Positions 18,045-27,243 of a DNA stretch of 64,000 nucleotides are shown here, in pieces. The notes below the pieces were generated by a model. The model saw nothing but the letters and a program-made list of their open reading frames with translations, had not been told where the DNA came from and did not search any database. The position numbers and the translations under genes are program-made. This DNA is from an uncultured Anaeromusa sp. GTDB lineage: Bacteria; Bacillota; Negativicutes; Anaeromusales; Anaeromusaceae. The stretch covers positions 610,501 to 674,500 of the forward strand of contig NZ_OY764901.1 in the NCBI RefSeq assembly GCF_963668665.1, given 5' to 3'. How positions within the stretch are numbered: position 1 is the first letter of the stretch; each line of letters starts with the position of its first letter.

Positions 18045-18542
18045 TTAACGGTTGTCTACTTTATCCATACAATAGAGGTCATGCTGCTCCATGCGATGCC
18101 AAGCCAGCTTTTCGTACTTTGCTTCGCCATTAGCCATGTTGCAGTAAGGATCAATGGAAATTCCCCCTCGCGGCAAAAATTTCCCCCATACCTCAATGTA
18201 TTTCGGCTGCATCAGCTTGAACAAATCCTTCATAATAATGTTCACTACATCCTCATGGAAATCTCCATGGTTGCGGAAGCTGAGCAAATAGAGCTTTAAC
18301 GATTTGCTTTCCACCATCTTTTCACCAGGAATGTAGCTGATGTAAAGAGTGGCAAAATCAGGCTGCCCTGTCATCGGACAAAGGCTGGTAAACTCCGGGC
18401 AGTTGAATTTTACCCAGTAGTCATTGCCCGGATGTTTGTTTTCAAACGCCTCCAGCACCTCCGGCGCATAAGCGTACTGATACTTTGTATTCTGGCTTCC
18501 TAAATGGCTGATGCCGGCCAGTTCTTCCTTGCTTCGCGACAT
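18045..18542 (-). CDS. queF: NADPH-dependent 7-cyano-7-deazaguanine reductase QueF
   Basis: A 165-residue enzyme of the short (unimodular) QueF type. It reduces the nitrile preQ0 to preQ1 in queuosine biosynthesis. The nucleophilic cysteine lies in [14 protein letters not shown] near residue 55, followed by the QueF motif [20 protein letters not shown], which binds NADPH. The C-terminal GGISIDPY is also family-like. The start is ATG 18542, with GGGGAG upstream. No other que genes are adjacent. The leader may fold as a preQ1-type element (18550-18591). Confidence 0.93.
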   Translation of the reverse strand: MSRSKEELAGISHLGSQNTKYQYAYAPEVLEAFENKHPGNDYWVKFNCPEFTSLCPMTGQPDFATLYISYIPGEKMVESKSLKLYLLSFRNHGDFHEDVVNIIMKDLFKLMQPKYIEVWGKFLPRGGISIDPYCNMANGEAKYEKLAWHRMEQHDLYCMDKVDNR

Positions 18543-18549
18543 ATGTCTC

Positions 18550-18591
18550 TCCCCTAGCTTTGTTTTGCAGTCCCACAGACTATCTGCCAGT
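18550..18591 (-). promoter_or_regulatory. Possible preQ1-I riboswitch in the queF leader
   Basis: On the minus strand the leader contains GGCAG, a 12-13-base loop starting ATAGTC, CTGC, then the A-rich tail AAAACAAAGCTAGGGGAG that runs into the ribosome site. This is the size and order of a class I preQ1 aptamer: a short P1, an A-rich tail, and a tail CTA able to pair with the loop TAG, masking the ribosome site. Several consensus positions differ, so this is only a candidate supported by its place before queF. Confidence 0.35.
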
Positions 18592-18663
18592 ATCTTACCA
18601 TACTTTAGACAGTTCGCCCACTCATAATTATTCTAGAGGAAAAGAAAGCTGTTCCTACGTTGG

Positions 18664-19944
18664 TCACGCTGTTTCCCGAAGCCGTTTGGACATAAACACC
18701 CGACATTGACGATCACTATACAGCAACGCTACTAGAGAAACCGCGCACAATGCAATGCATAGCAACCACGCCATATAATACGAACCGGTTTGGTCGTACA
18801 CTAACGCGATAGCCGGCACTGACAAGGCCGCTCCCACATAGACGAACAAATTGACAAACCCGTAAATTTCTCCGTAATGCTTGGAGCCGAACATAGCCGC
18901 CGTGATTACCGGCGGGCAAACCGTACCGCTGCAAATGCCCAAACCATACAAAACTGCCATAACATACATCAATGGCTTTGACTCCGGATAAAGCATGCAG
19001 ACAAACGAAAGAATAAAGATAATACATATATACGCGGTTCCTAGACGTGTACCGAACTTATCATACACCCAGCCCAGAGAAATTTTTCCCGGTGTCACTA
19101 CAATTAAGAACAACGACAGCATTGCCGCCGCAAACACTGGATCATGGGCATCCGCCAAATACGCCGCCAACTGACTGAGCGAACCAAACCCGACAAAGCA
19201 CAAAGCGAAAATTCCAAATATATATGCCCAAAAGAAACCTTGTTTTTTTGCTTCTTCTAGCGAAATATCCGGAGTATCTACACTTAGTTTCACTGCTTTT
19301 TCCGTTTTAGCAGCAGGAGCGTCTTCGCTTCCATAAGGTTTCAAGCCCATGCTTTCCGGAGTTTTTTTCATTACAAACAACGCCATCGGCAAACTGACAA
19401 CTACCATCAAAATACCGAAAACCACAAAAGATTCGCGCCAGCCGTAGCCTTGCATGACTTGCGTCATGATCGGGCTGATGACAGCGCCGCCAAAACCGCT
19501 GCCCGCCAAAGCCAGACTAATAGCTAACCCTCTTTTTTTCACAAACCAGTTGGTAATAATAATCGAGACCGGTAAAGCCACGGCGCCGCAAGAAAAAGCG
19601 CCCATAAAAAAGGCAATAATATAGAAATGCGTAATCGATGTGGCCAAAGAAAACGCCGCATAGGAAAGTGCCATGCCTATAATACAGATACTGTGAATCA
19701 AGCGTGTATTTTTCTTCGCCAGCCATTTTCCCATATACGGAGATAGAAAAACAGTTACCCCTGAAATAATGGTACTGCAAAGCGCAAAGGCCCCTCGGCT
19801 AAAACCCATATCCGCCGTTACTGGCTTCACGTACAAGCCCCAGCATGTCGTCAGCAGCGAATGCATCACCGCCATAATTAAGATGCCGCCAATTACAACC
19901 CACCAGCCGTAAAACCATTTTCCTTGCTGTTGCAAAATCTTCAC
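18664..19944 (-). CDS. MFS transporter, OFA-like family
   Basis: A 426-residue transporter with twelve predicted spans. The N-terminus WFYGWWVVIGGILIMAVMHS and the central charged loop (about residues 195-225) resemble the oxalate/formate-antiporter-like MFS group, which moves small carboxylates. It starts at ATG 19944 after GGAAGGTG. It lies 9 bases behind the amidohydrolase gene, so both are translated from one message, and the transporter probably carries that enzyme's substrate or product. Confidence 0.85.
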   Translation of the reverse strand: MKILQQQGKWFYGWWVVIGGILIMAVMHSLLTTCWGLYVKPVTADMGFSRGAFALCSTIISGVTVFLSPYMGKWLAKKNTRLIHSICIIGMALSYAAFSLATSITHFYIIAFFMGAFSCGAVALPVSIIITNWFVKKRGLAISLALAGSGFGGAVISPIMTQVMQGYGWRESFVVFGILMVVVSLPMALFVMKKTPESMGLKPYGSEDAPAAKTEKAVKLSVDTPDISLEEAKKQGFFWAYIFGIFALCFVGFGSLSQLAAYLADAHDPVFAAAMLSLFLIVVTPGKISLGWVYDKFGTRLGTAYICIIFILSFVCMLYPESKPLMYVMAVLYGLGICSGTVCPPVITAAMFGSKHYGEIYGFVNLFVYVGAALSVPAIALVYDQTGSYYMAWLLCIALCAVSLVALLYSDRQCRVFMSKRLRETA

Positions 19945-19953
19945 CTTCCTTTC

Positions 19954-21177
19954 TTATTGCTTATAAACCACGCCGTCCTTCATCACAAAGGAAACTTCCT
20001 GCATCGCGCTCATATCCTGCAGCGGATTACGCGGTACCGCCACGATGTCAGCTAACTTGCCCGCCTCAAGCGTCCCTAAATCCTTTTCCCACTTCAAAAG
20101 TTCCGCTGCATAACGCGTAGCTCCCAGCAGCACATCTTCCGGGGAAATACCCGCCTGCGCCATTAAAGCGAATTCGCCTGCCTGCATACCATGAGGCGTC
20201 AGCGGCGTACCGCAATCGGTGCCGAAAACAATACGCACACCAGCATCATAGGCTTTTTTGATATTGCTCAAATGCGAGCTTACCATAGCAGCCGCTTTGC
20301 GGACGGCAAAGTCCGGAATACCTGCTTTAGGCCCTTTTTCCGAAACTACCTTTAGCACGATAAAGGTCGGCACAATGGCAATCTGTTTTGCTGCCATAAT
20401 GCAAATGGTTTCTTCATCTACTAAAGTCCCATGTTCCACTACATCAACGCCAGCAACCGCCGCTGCGTGAATACCAGCCGTACCGTGAGCATGGGCGGAT
20501 ACGATTTTCCCGTGCATGCGCGCCACTTCTACTGCCGCCCTGATTTCTTCTACGCTCATATTTTGCTCGCCAGGTTCATTACCAGGACTTAAAACGCCTC
20601 CGGTTACCAGTACCTTGATCTGATCAGCACCATATTTGAGCATGTATCGGGCTGCCGCTCGCACTTCCTCAGGCCCATCGGCAATATTAATAGGCTTGAA
20701 GGATTTAAAGCCAGAGGTTTCATCAACATGCCGAAAATCCAGATGTCCGGCGGTCGGCGTAATATACATGCCGCTCGTAAAAATACGGGGCCCTGAAAAC
20801 ACGCCGCCATCAATGGCTTCTCGCAGCAACGCGCAGCCCGTAAGAGTGGGATACCCTTCATCTCTAACCGTCGTAAAACCGCCTAATAAGTCAAGCTGTG
20901 CATTCTTTATCGCCTTGACTGCTACTAGTTCCGGCGCTTCATGCACTTCAACCAGCGACGGCTTACCGCCGAATCCTAAATGCACATGAGTGTCAATTAA
21001 ACCTGGCATTACAAATTGATCTGATAAATCCAAAACCTCATCCTCTGGCTTTTGAGCATATTGCTCCGCATTCTGTACCGCCGTAATACGATTCTCCTCG
21101 ACAACTACGACGGCATTTTTCCGCACGCTCCCATCAACGGCGCAGAACAGTTCCCCGCATTTGATCACTTTAGCCAT
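19954..21177 (-). CDS. Metal-dependent amidohydrolase (imidazolonepropionase/prolidase-like)
   Basis: A 407-residue amidohydrolase-superfamily enzyme with a flanking beta-sandwich. Metal and active-site residues are visible: the HxH of DTHVHLGFGG near 61-71, a lysine in QIKVLVTGGVLSPG, histidines in SAHAHGTAGIH and VEHGTLVD, and the aspartate in VFGTDCGTPL. Related enzymes hydrolyse Xaa-Pro dipeptides, ochratoxin-type amides or cyclic ureides, so the substrate is open. It has no signal peptide and is cytoplasmic. It heads an operon with the OFA-like MFS gene. Confidence 0.85.
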   Translation of the reverse strand: MAKVIKCGELFCAVDGSVRKNAVVVVEENRITAVQNAEQYAQKPEDEVLDLSDQFVMPGLIDTHVHLGFGGKPSLVEVHEAPELVAVKAIKNAQLDLLGGFTTVRDEGYPTLTGCALLREAIDGGVFSGPRIFTSGMYITPTAGHLDFRHVDETSGFKSFKPINIADGPEEVRAAARYMLKYGADQIKVLVTGGVLSPGNEPGEQNMSVEEIRAAVEVARMHGKIVSAHAHGTAGIHAAAVAGVDVVEHGTLVDEETICIMAAKQIAIVPTFIVLKVVSEKGPKAGIPDFAVRKAAAMVSSHLSNIKKAYDAGVRIVFGTDCGTPLTPHGMQAGEFALMAQAGISPEDVLLGATRYAAELLKWEKDLGTLEAGKLADIVAVPRNPLQDMSAMQEVSFVMKDGVVYKQ

Positions 21178-21313
21178 GCAAACCCCTTCTTTCTCTCAAT
21201 TCTCTGATTTGTTTCCGGTTTTGCCTTCAGTATAAGGATGTCAAAAGAAAGAAGCGAAGCTTTTGCATTTTTGTGTCAAATATTGAAATTATCCGTTATA
21301 TTCTGCAAAAAGA

Positions 21314-21344
21314 AAATCCCAGGCTCTTTACAAGCCTAGGATTT
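21314..21344 (-). terminator. Terminator overlapping the end of the LytTR regulator gene
   Basis: AAATCCCAGGCT pairs with AGCCTAGGATTT with one wobble or mismatch. The stop codon (21328-21330) lies in the loop. A T-rich run follows on the minus strand, ending the signalling operon. Confidence 0.7.
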
Positions 21345-22092
21345 GTGACAATTCTTTTGCTTTACTGCGGCTGACCGGGATCTCTTTGGGATAATCGGCC
21401 AACTTAAGCAAATACGTATTATTGAACATTGGCAGCAGTTTTTCGATGCGGTTGAAATTCACTAAATAGCTCTTGTGACAGCGAAAAAAATTGAATTCCT
21501 CCAGCCTTTCTTCCCAGTACTGCATAGATTGCCGAGTCCGATAGACCTTATCTTTCGTATGAATCAGCGCTCCGTGGCCTTGCGGCGTAAACATGATGAC
21601 GTCGTCATACTGCAACAGTAAGATACGCCCTTCTTCTTCGACCGCAATGATCTTCACAGAGCCTTCCTTGCGCAGATTCCTCAGCTTAGCCAACTGCGCT
21701 CCACTTCCGTTTTTTTCTTTTGAAGCCTCCTGCAAGTTCAGCAATACTTTCTGCATCGTTTTCTCCAGCCGCTTGCGCGTCACCGGTTTCAATACATAGT
21801 CAATGGCGTTATATTCGAAAGCCTGCAACGCATATTCATCATAGGCCGTGACAAATACGATATACGTTTTTGGCAATAAGCACATCAACTCTTCCGCCAC
21901 TTCCAAGCCGCTTACCTCAGGCATATGAATATCTAAAAAAACTAGTTCCGGCTGACAAAGCGCAGCCTTTTCCAGAGCGTCTACTGGATCGGTGACCGCT
22001 GCACAAAGCTGCAGCTCCGGGTACTGTCCTAAAAGAAATTCCAGTTGTTTCACCGCCATTTCTTCATCATCAATCACCATTGTCGAAATCAT
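21328..22092 (-). CDS. LytTR-family response regulator
   Basis: A 254-residue two-component regulator. The receiver domain (about 1-125) has acidic residues in VIDDEE, the phospho-acceptor aspartate in LVFLDIHMPEVSG, and the K of VLKPV. The C-terminal ~100 residues are a LytTR DNA-binding domain (FFRCHKSYLVNFNRIEKL). Its gene overlaps the end of the hybrid-kinase gene by 23 bases, so the LytS-like module of that kinase is its likely partner. I chose ATG 22092, eight bases after AGGAAG. LytTR regulators typically control cell-envelope, transport or autolysis genes; targets are unknown here. Confidence 0.92.
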   Translation of the reverse strand: MISTMVIDDEEMAVKQLEFLLGQYPELQLCAAVTDPVDALEKAALCQPELVFLDIHMPEVSGLEVAEELMCLLPKTYIVFVTAYDEYALQAFEYNAIDYVLKPVTRKRLEKTMQKVLLNLQEASKEKNGSGAQLAKLRNLRKEGSVKIIAVEEEGRILLLQYDDVIMFTPQGHGALIHTKDKVYRTRQSMQYWEERLEEFNFFRCHKSYLVNFNRIEKLLPMFNNTYLLKLADYPKEIPVSRSKAKELSQILGL

Positions 22093-24997
22093 GCCTGCCA
22101 CTTCCTTTCTTGGCGTTCCTGGGAATAAAAGCGGTAACCACTGTACCTTCCTGTAATTTGCTTATCACGTGCAACCCTTTGCCGTAATGCCGCTGCAACC
22201 GTTTATGTATATTGGGCAAGCCAATCCCCACGTCCGATACATTCTTTCCATCCAACAGCCGCTGCAAGGCAGCTTCTTCCATGCCAGGACCATCATCTTC
22301 TACACGCAGCATAGCTCCGCCTTCCTCTTCCCAAACAGAGATACGCACCGTACCGCCTTCGCGTTTAGAACACACACCATGCTTTACGGCATTTTCAACT
22401 AAAGGCTGCAAAATCAACGGCGGAATCAACGGATTCACTTTCTCTACCACTTGAAACACTACCTGCAGTCTAGAACCAAAGCGTGCTTTCTCGATAGCCA
22501 CATACGAGCGGATCAATTCCAACTCTTGCTGCAGGGGAATCATGGACATGGCGTTAAAGCGAAATTTGTCTTGCAGATAGCTGCTCAATTCCTCCAACAG
22601 TTCTGCAGCTTGCTCCGGCTGAGTACGGCAAAACCCAATAATCGTATTCAGCGTGTTATAGAGAAAATGAGGCTGTATCTGCGCTTGCAAGGCCACAATT
22701 TCCGCTTCATAAATACGCCGCTCCGCATCATAGGCTTCTTGTGTATGAAGCTGCGCTTCCACGCGCGCTAAGAATTCCTGCCGATGGAAGGGCTTAGCAA
22801 TATAATCATTTACTCCTGCCGCAAACGCAGCAGCAATATCTTCAGGACGATTGCGCACCGTTGCCATAATAACCGCAACGTCCCGTTCTGAGTGGTTCTT
22901 TCTGATTTCACGACAAACCTCAATGCCATTCAAGCCAGGCATCATCATATCTAAAATAACTAAGGCATAGGAGCGCAGCTCCATTTCACGAAGCACCGCC
23001 TGCCCATCGCCCACGCAAGTCGTTTGATATCCTGTATCTCGAAAATACTGACGGATCACTTCTAAATTGACTCGCTCATCATCTGCTATTAAAATCATGG
23101 GACCGCTTTGCCCTTCTTGCTGCTCTGCCGCTGCCAACGCTGGCGGCGCCAGTTTTGGCAGTTCCTTAGACTCTGCAACGATCTCAGAACGTGCTGGCAC
23201 ATGCTCCGTTTCTTGCCAAACCGGGAGCGTAAAAGAAAAGCAAGATCCTTCTTCTACTTTGGAGAACACCTCCAAGGTACTCTGATGCAGTTCCAGCAGA
23301 CCTTGGGAAATATATAGCCCCAACCCCAGCCCGCTCCCGGGACCGCTACCTTGCTCAAAGGGATTAAAAATAAGCTTTAGCTGTTCTTGGGGAATGCCTA
23401 TGCCTACATCGCGCACCTCTGCAATAACATCTCCTTCACTTATGCGAGCAGCCACTTTTACCTTGCTCTTCGGATAACTGAATTTAATAGCGTTGCGAAC
23501 TAAATTATGAAACACTTGAATTAAGCGTTCTTCATCTCCATAAACCAACGGCAGCCCAGCAGGAATTTGATTTTCCAACAAAATCCCCTTCTCCTGGGCG
23601 GAAAAAGACTCCAAAGTTAGCACCATCTGCACAATATCTCTCAACGATACCGCTTTTCTATGCAAGATAACCTGGTGATTTCTCAAAACCGAAAAATCAA
23701 CAATCTCATCTACCAAATTCGCCAAACGACTGCCGCTCCGGCAAATAATTTCGAGATTTTCCAACACCGGAGTCTCTGCGGCCATGTTTCGCGTACTCTC
23801 CGCCAAACCAATCATGCCATGCAGGGGCGTTTTCAGTTCGTGAGATACCTGCGCTAAAAAATCGTCTTTCATACGGTCCAGACTTACTAACCGTTCTTGT
23901 GTTTGCTTCAGCTCTTCATTGCGCATTTGCAGCATTTCTTGTTCCCGCTTGCTGCGACGCCAATTGACCGTTAAGAATACCATGCCCGCCGTCATGACGG
24001 CGCCCAAAATCAACATGCCCGCAATGGTTAATACCAGCAAGGACAATTTGTCCGCCGGCATAAACAGCTCTTTTTCGTCTACCACGCTGACCAAGGTCCA
24101 CCCGGCTACCGGAATGGGATGATAAAAGACAATCTTCTTAGCTCCATTCTCGTCATAACGAAGAAAGCCGGAGCGCCCCTCGGCGATAAGCCCCTGCAAC
24201 TGTTCCAGATTGACATCGTCTACATTTCCTAAATTTTGACGCATAACCCATTCGTCGCGGGGATGAACAATAAACGTTCCGTCTGCTGCCAGCAGCATTT
24301 CATACCCGTTATGTCCATAAATAGCTTGCTGCGCAATTTTTTGAATAGCTTCCATAGCCAAGCTGGCAGCAGCTCCAGCCACAACTTTGCCGCTTTCGTC
24401 TTTGCGCCAAGCAATCATTAGCACCATATTTCGATTATACGCCTCGGAATAGGCTGGCTTAAAAATGGCGTCATACGGCGTCCTCCCGGTATAACGCCGT
24501 CCGGCTTCCTCCGCTGCCGCCTTAGCCCAAGCATCCGTACGGAGAGTTCCCTCTCTCACATTATAATAGCGCGCCTGCAAATGACCCAGCTGTTCCGTCC
24601 GGCCCCAGTCATCCGTCTCTAAGGCATTGATAATATGCAGCGCAGCGTATTGCTGCGGATAAGCCGCCGAGACATACTTCCAACGAGCTTGGTTCAACTC
24701 ATCAATCAACTCCACCGACTCGTCGCGTCTCGAAAAATCGAGTTGTGGATTCAGACGCAGCACTTGCGCCAACACCGGACTATTGACCGTTTCCTGCACT
24801 TCTCCCAGTTGTCCCGCTAAAAGCGTATTAATATGACTGGCCGACTCCTGTGTCCGCACTTCCATCGTATTAATCAATTCCGCTTCAATGACTTCATTGA
24901 ATTCCCAATACGTCACCGCAGCAACAGCCAACAACCCTGCCAAAACCAAGCCCAAAGCCAATATTGCCAACTTGGACTTTTCCAAAATCCGCCTCAT
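22070..24997 (-). CDS. Hybrid sensor with two kinase modules (Cache, HisKA, receiver, LytS-type kinase)
   Basis: A 975-residue membrane sensor. Spans near residues 10-32 and 318-345 flank a ~285-residue extracytoplasmic dCache-like sensor. A classical HisKA kinase follows (SHELKTPLHG, His about 386), with ATPase boxes NAIKFSYP, DVGIGIP and GLGLGLY. A receiver domain comes next (ADDE, LVILDMMMPGLNG). A second kinase of LytS type is last, with phospho-histidine motif QIQPHFLYNTLN near 775 and its own ATPase (LVENAVKHG, DDGPGM, GIGLPNI). Two different kinase chemistries in one chain suggest an internal relay, with output to the overlapping LytTR regulator. It starts at ATG 24997. Confidence 0.9.
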   Translation of the reverse strand: MRRILEKSKLAILALGLVLAGLLAVAAVTYWEFNEVIEAELINTMEVRTQESASHINTLLAGQLGEVQETVNSPVLAQVLRLNPQLDFSRRDESVELIDELNQARWKYVSAAYPQQYAALHIINALETDDWGRTEQLGHLQARYYNVREGTLRTDAWAKAAAEEAGRRYTGRTPYDAIFKPAYSEAYNRNMVLMIAWRKDESGKVVAGAAASLAMEAIQKIAQQAIYGHNGYEMLLAADGTFIVHPRDEWVMRQNLGNVDDVNLEQLQGLIAEGRSGFLRYDENGAKKIVFYHPIPVAGWTLVSVVDEKELFMPADKLSLLVLTIAGMLILGAVMTAGMVFLTVNWRRSKREQEMLQMRNEELKQTQERLVSLDRMKDDFLAQVSHELKTPLHGMIGLAESTRNMAAETPVLENLEIICRSGSRLANLVDEIVDFSVLRNHQVILHRKAVSLRDIVQMVLTLESFSAQEKGILLENQIPAGLPLVYGDEERLIQVFHNLVRNAIKFSYPKSKVKVAARISEGDVIAEVRDVGIGIPQEQLKLIFNPFEQGSGPGSGLGLGLYISQGLLELHQSTLEVFSKVEEGSCFSFTLPVWQETEHVPARSEIVAESKELPKLAPPALAAAEQQEGQSGPMILIADDERVNLEVIRQYFRDTGYQTTCVGDGQAVLREMELRSYALVILDMMMPGLNGIEVCREIRKNHSERDVAVIMATVRNRPEDIAAAFAAGVNDYIAKPFHRQEFLARVEAQLHTQEAYDAERRIYEAEIVALQAQIQPHFLYNTLNTIIGFCRTQPEQAAELLEELSSYLQDKFRFNAMSMIPLQQELELIRSYVAIEKARFGSRLQVVFQVVEKVNPLIPPLILQPLVENAVKHGVCSKREGGTVRISVWEEEGGAMLRVEDDGPGMEEAALQRLLDGKNVSDVGIGLPNIHKRLQRHYGKGLHVISKLQEGTVVTAFIPRNAKKGSGRHDFDNGD

Positions 24998-25104
24998 CTC
25001 CGCTTACTCCTTTTAACCAGTTCAACCTTTTTTCAACACGCAAATAAACAGCCTTAGCTAATTAACGCAGCCAAACACTGCTACCCCATTTTCTAAGAAT
25101 ATCA

Positions 25105-26097
25105 CTACCGTTCAGAAATCTGCATCGGATAAATAGTACGCTCTAGCTGTTCCAGCCAAGCCCCTCTTTTATGATCGAAGGTCTTAACTACCACCCGGTC
25201 CGGGTATAAATAGAGCGAATTCGTCCAGATGGTTTCCCGATCCATGTCGGCATTGTGAATATTGGTCACTTGTCCTGCATATACATTGACAGGCGCTGCG
25301 AAGCTGGCATTGGTCGCCGGCGTATGGGTATGCCCTGACACCCAAAGAAAAATTTGCGGATATCTTTGAATAAGCTCCGCCAGCGCCGCTTCCGGCTGGG
25401 CGATAAAATTAGGCGTATTGGCTTCTTTATTATATGGCGCTAGTGTTCCCGCCAAGGGCGCATGAAAAAAGACGATGGTCGGCAGCTGCGGCTTGGCCTC
25501 GAGCTGCTGTTGCGCCCAGGCCAGCTGCCGCGGCGAAAGTTCTGTCAAATACTTGCCGTCTAGGGAGTCCGGCGAAAGAAACAGTAACAAATAGCCTGCT
25601 TCTTGCTTACTATAATACACTTCCGGCAAATGAAACGCCGCCTTAAAGCGCTCCAGTTTTTCCTGACGTTCTCTTGCATCCGCCCGCAGGCGTTTTCCCT
25701 TTTCCGAAAGTGTATCCGCATACATATAGTCATGATTTCCCACCATAGGAAAAAGCGTTTTTTTCAGCGCATCGAAATAGCGAACTGCATACGCATATTC
25801 TTCTACCGTGCCCCGCTCCGCCGTAATATCGCCCAGCACCGCCACTTGCGCTACATCTTCCCAAGCATTAATATCTTGCAGCGCCTTTTCCTTAGCCGCC
25901 TTAACTCGCAGCTGTTTCGCCACATCCTGCACCACTTCGGTTCGCACCGGCAAGTGCGCATCCGCCATAAGTACGATACGACTATAAGGCGCTGCAGCTC
26001 TGGGTTGAGGCAGCCAATAAGACAGCAAGCAAAGTCCCACTACAGCCATGCAAATAAACGCAAGAGGTCCTCGTCCGCGTTGCCAAGGCTTCACCAT
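25105..26097 (-). CDS. Membrane-anchored calcineurin-like metallophosphoesterase
   Basis: A 330-residue protein with one N-terminal hydrophobic segment (about 12-30: LAFICMAVVGLCLLSYWL) that acts as a signal anchor, so the catalytic domain faces outward. The di-metal motifs are present: ADAHL (a variant of DxH), GDI, GNHDY near 118, FFHAPL, and GHTHTP near 255. The substrate could be a phosphodiester, nucleotide or other phosphorylated compound. It sits between two signalling genes and starts 54 bases after the HD-GYP stop, probably on the same message. Its place in a phosphorelay operon is unexplained. Confidence 0.85.
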   Translation of the reverse strand: MVKPWQRGRGPLAFICMAVVGLCLLSYWLPQPRAAAPYSRIVLMADAHLPVRTEVVQDVAKQLRVKAAKEKALQDINAWEDVAQVAVLGDITAERGTVEEYAYAVRYFDALKKTLFPMVGNHDYMYADTLSEKGKRLRADARERQEKLERFKAAFHLPEVYYSKQEAGYLLLFLSPDSLDGKYLTELSPRQLAWAQQQLEAKPQLPTIVFFHAPLAGTLAPYNKEANTPNFIAQPEAALAELIQRYPQIFLWVSGHTHTPATNASFAAPVNVYAGQVTNIHNADMDRETIWTNSLYLYPDRVVVKTFDHKRGAWLEQLERTIYPMQISER

Positions 26098-26151
26098 TCC
26101 CCCTCCTTAAGAAAAGCTACGGCGCGCAGCAACTGCCGCGCACCGTAACTT

Positions 26152-27243
26152 TCACTCATAATCCGAATTACTTTCCTGTATGGCCTCATAGGCCGCCACA
26201 ATTTCCGCTTCCACCATCAAAAAAGCTTTGATCACCAGCGGATCAAACTGGCTGCCGCTGCCTTTTTGTAAAATCTGCCGGCTTTCTTCGTGACTTAACG
26301 CCGCCTTGTAACAACGACGCGAACGAAGAGCGTCATATACGTCAGCTACCGCCATAATGCGCGCTGAAACCGGAATCACGCCGCCATTCAAGCCGTCCGG
26401 ATAACCCGCCCCATCCCACCGTTCATGATGCCAGCGCACAATTTCAATGCACGTGGCCAAAAACATATTGTGAGGGTACCGCTCGCGCACCGATTCCAAG
26501 GTATGCGCGCCAATCAACGTGTGTTCTTTCATCTTTTCAAATTCCGTCGGTGTCAGCCGGCCCGGCTTGAGCAGAATTCCATCGGGAATGCCAACCTTGC
26601 CAATGTCATGAAGCGAGCTGGCTTGCTCCATGGTCCGCACAAAGCTTTCATCCGTTACTTCACCGCACTCCGGCAGCTGCAGCAAGGCTTCCGCCAGCAA
26701 GCGGCAGCAAGTACGCACCCGTTCCAAGTGATCGCCGGTTTCGTCATCGCGAGACTCGGCCAATTTTGCCAACGCAAAGATGGTGCTCAACTGGGTATCG
26801 GCAATCTCCTTGACCTGGGCCGCCACCATTTGTTCCAGATTTTCCTGGTAAAAATGCAGCTGCAAATGCGTGCGCACCCGCGCCTCAACCTCGGTAAACT
26901 GGAACGGCTTGGTCACATAATCTACGCCGCCGGCTTCGAAAGCCTCCAATTTTGCCTTCGCATCGCCTAGAGCGCTAATGAAGATAATGGGGATTTGCCG
27001 CCACTGTTCCTGTTCTTTCAGCCGCTTGCAAACCTCAAAGCCATTCATTTCCGGCATATTGATATCCAGTAAAATCAAATCCGGCGCTTGCACCTGCACC
27101 GCTTTCAGCGCCAACGCCCCAGACGGCGCCAAACGTACTTGATAGCCTTCTTCTTTAAACATCCTCGCCAAAAGTTCCAAGTTATCCGGCATATCATCGA
27201 CTACCAGCAATAACGGTTGACGGTTAAACATCGTTTGCTTCAC
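26152..27243 (-). CDS. Response regulator with HD-GYP cyclic-di-GMP phosphodiesterase domain
   Basis: A 363-residue, RpfG-like protein. The receiver domain (about 10-130) has VVDDMPD, the aspartate in [13 protein letters not shown], and VTKPF. After a short coiled linker comes the HD-GYP domain, with [19 protein letters not shown] and [16 protein letters not shown], which carry the metal-binding residues and the GYP signature. It should break down c-di-GMP when phosphorylated. Translation starts at GTG 27243 overlapping the stop of the upstream hybrid kinase (GTGA), so that kinase is the likely phosphodonor. Confidence 0.93.
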   Translation of the reverse strand: MKQTMFNRQPLLLVVDDMPDNLELLARMFKEEGYQVRLAPSGALALKAVQVQAPDLILLDINMPEMNGFEVCKRLKEQEQWRQIPIIFISALGDAKAKLEAFEAGGVDYVTKPFQFTEVEARVRTHLQLHFYQENLEQMVAAQVKEIADTQLSTIFALAKLAESRDDETGDHLERVRTCCRLLAEALLQLPECGEVTDESFVRTMEQASSLHDIGKVGIPDGILLKPGRLTPTEFEKMKEHTLIGAHTLESVRERYPHNMFLATCIEIVRWHHERWDGAGYPDGLNGGVIPVSARIMAVADVYDALRSRRCYKAALSHEESRQILQKGSGSQFDPLVIKAFLMVEAEIVAAYEAIQESNSDYE

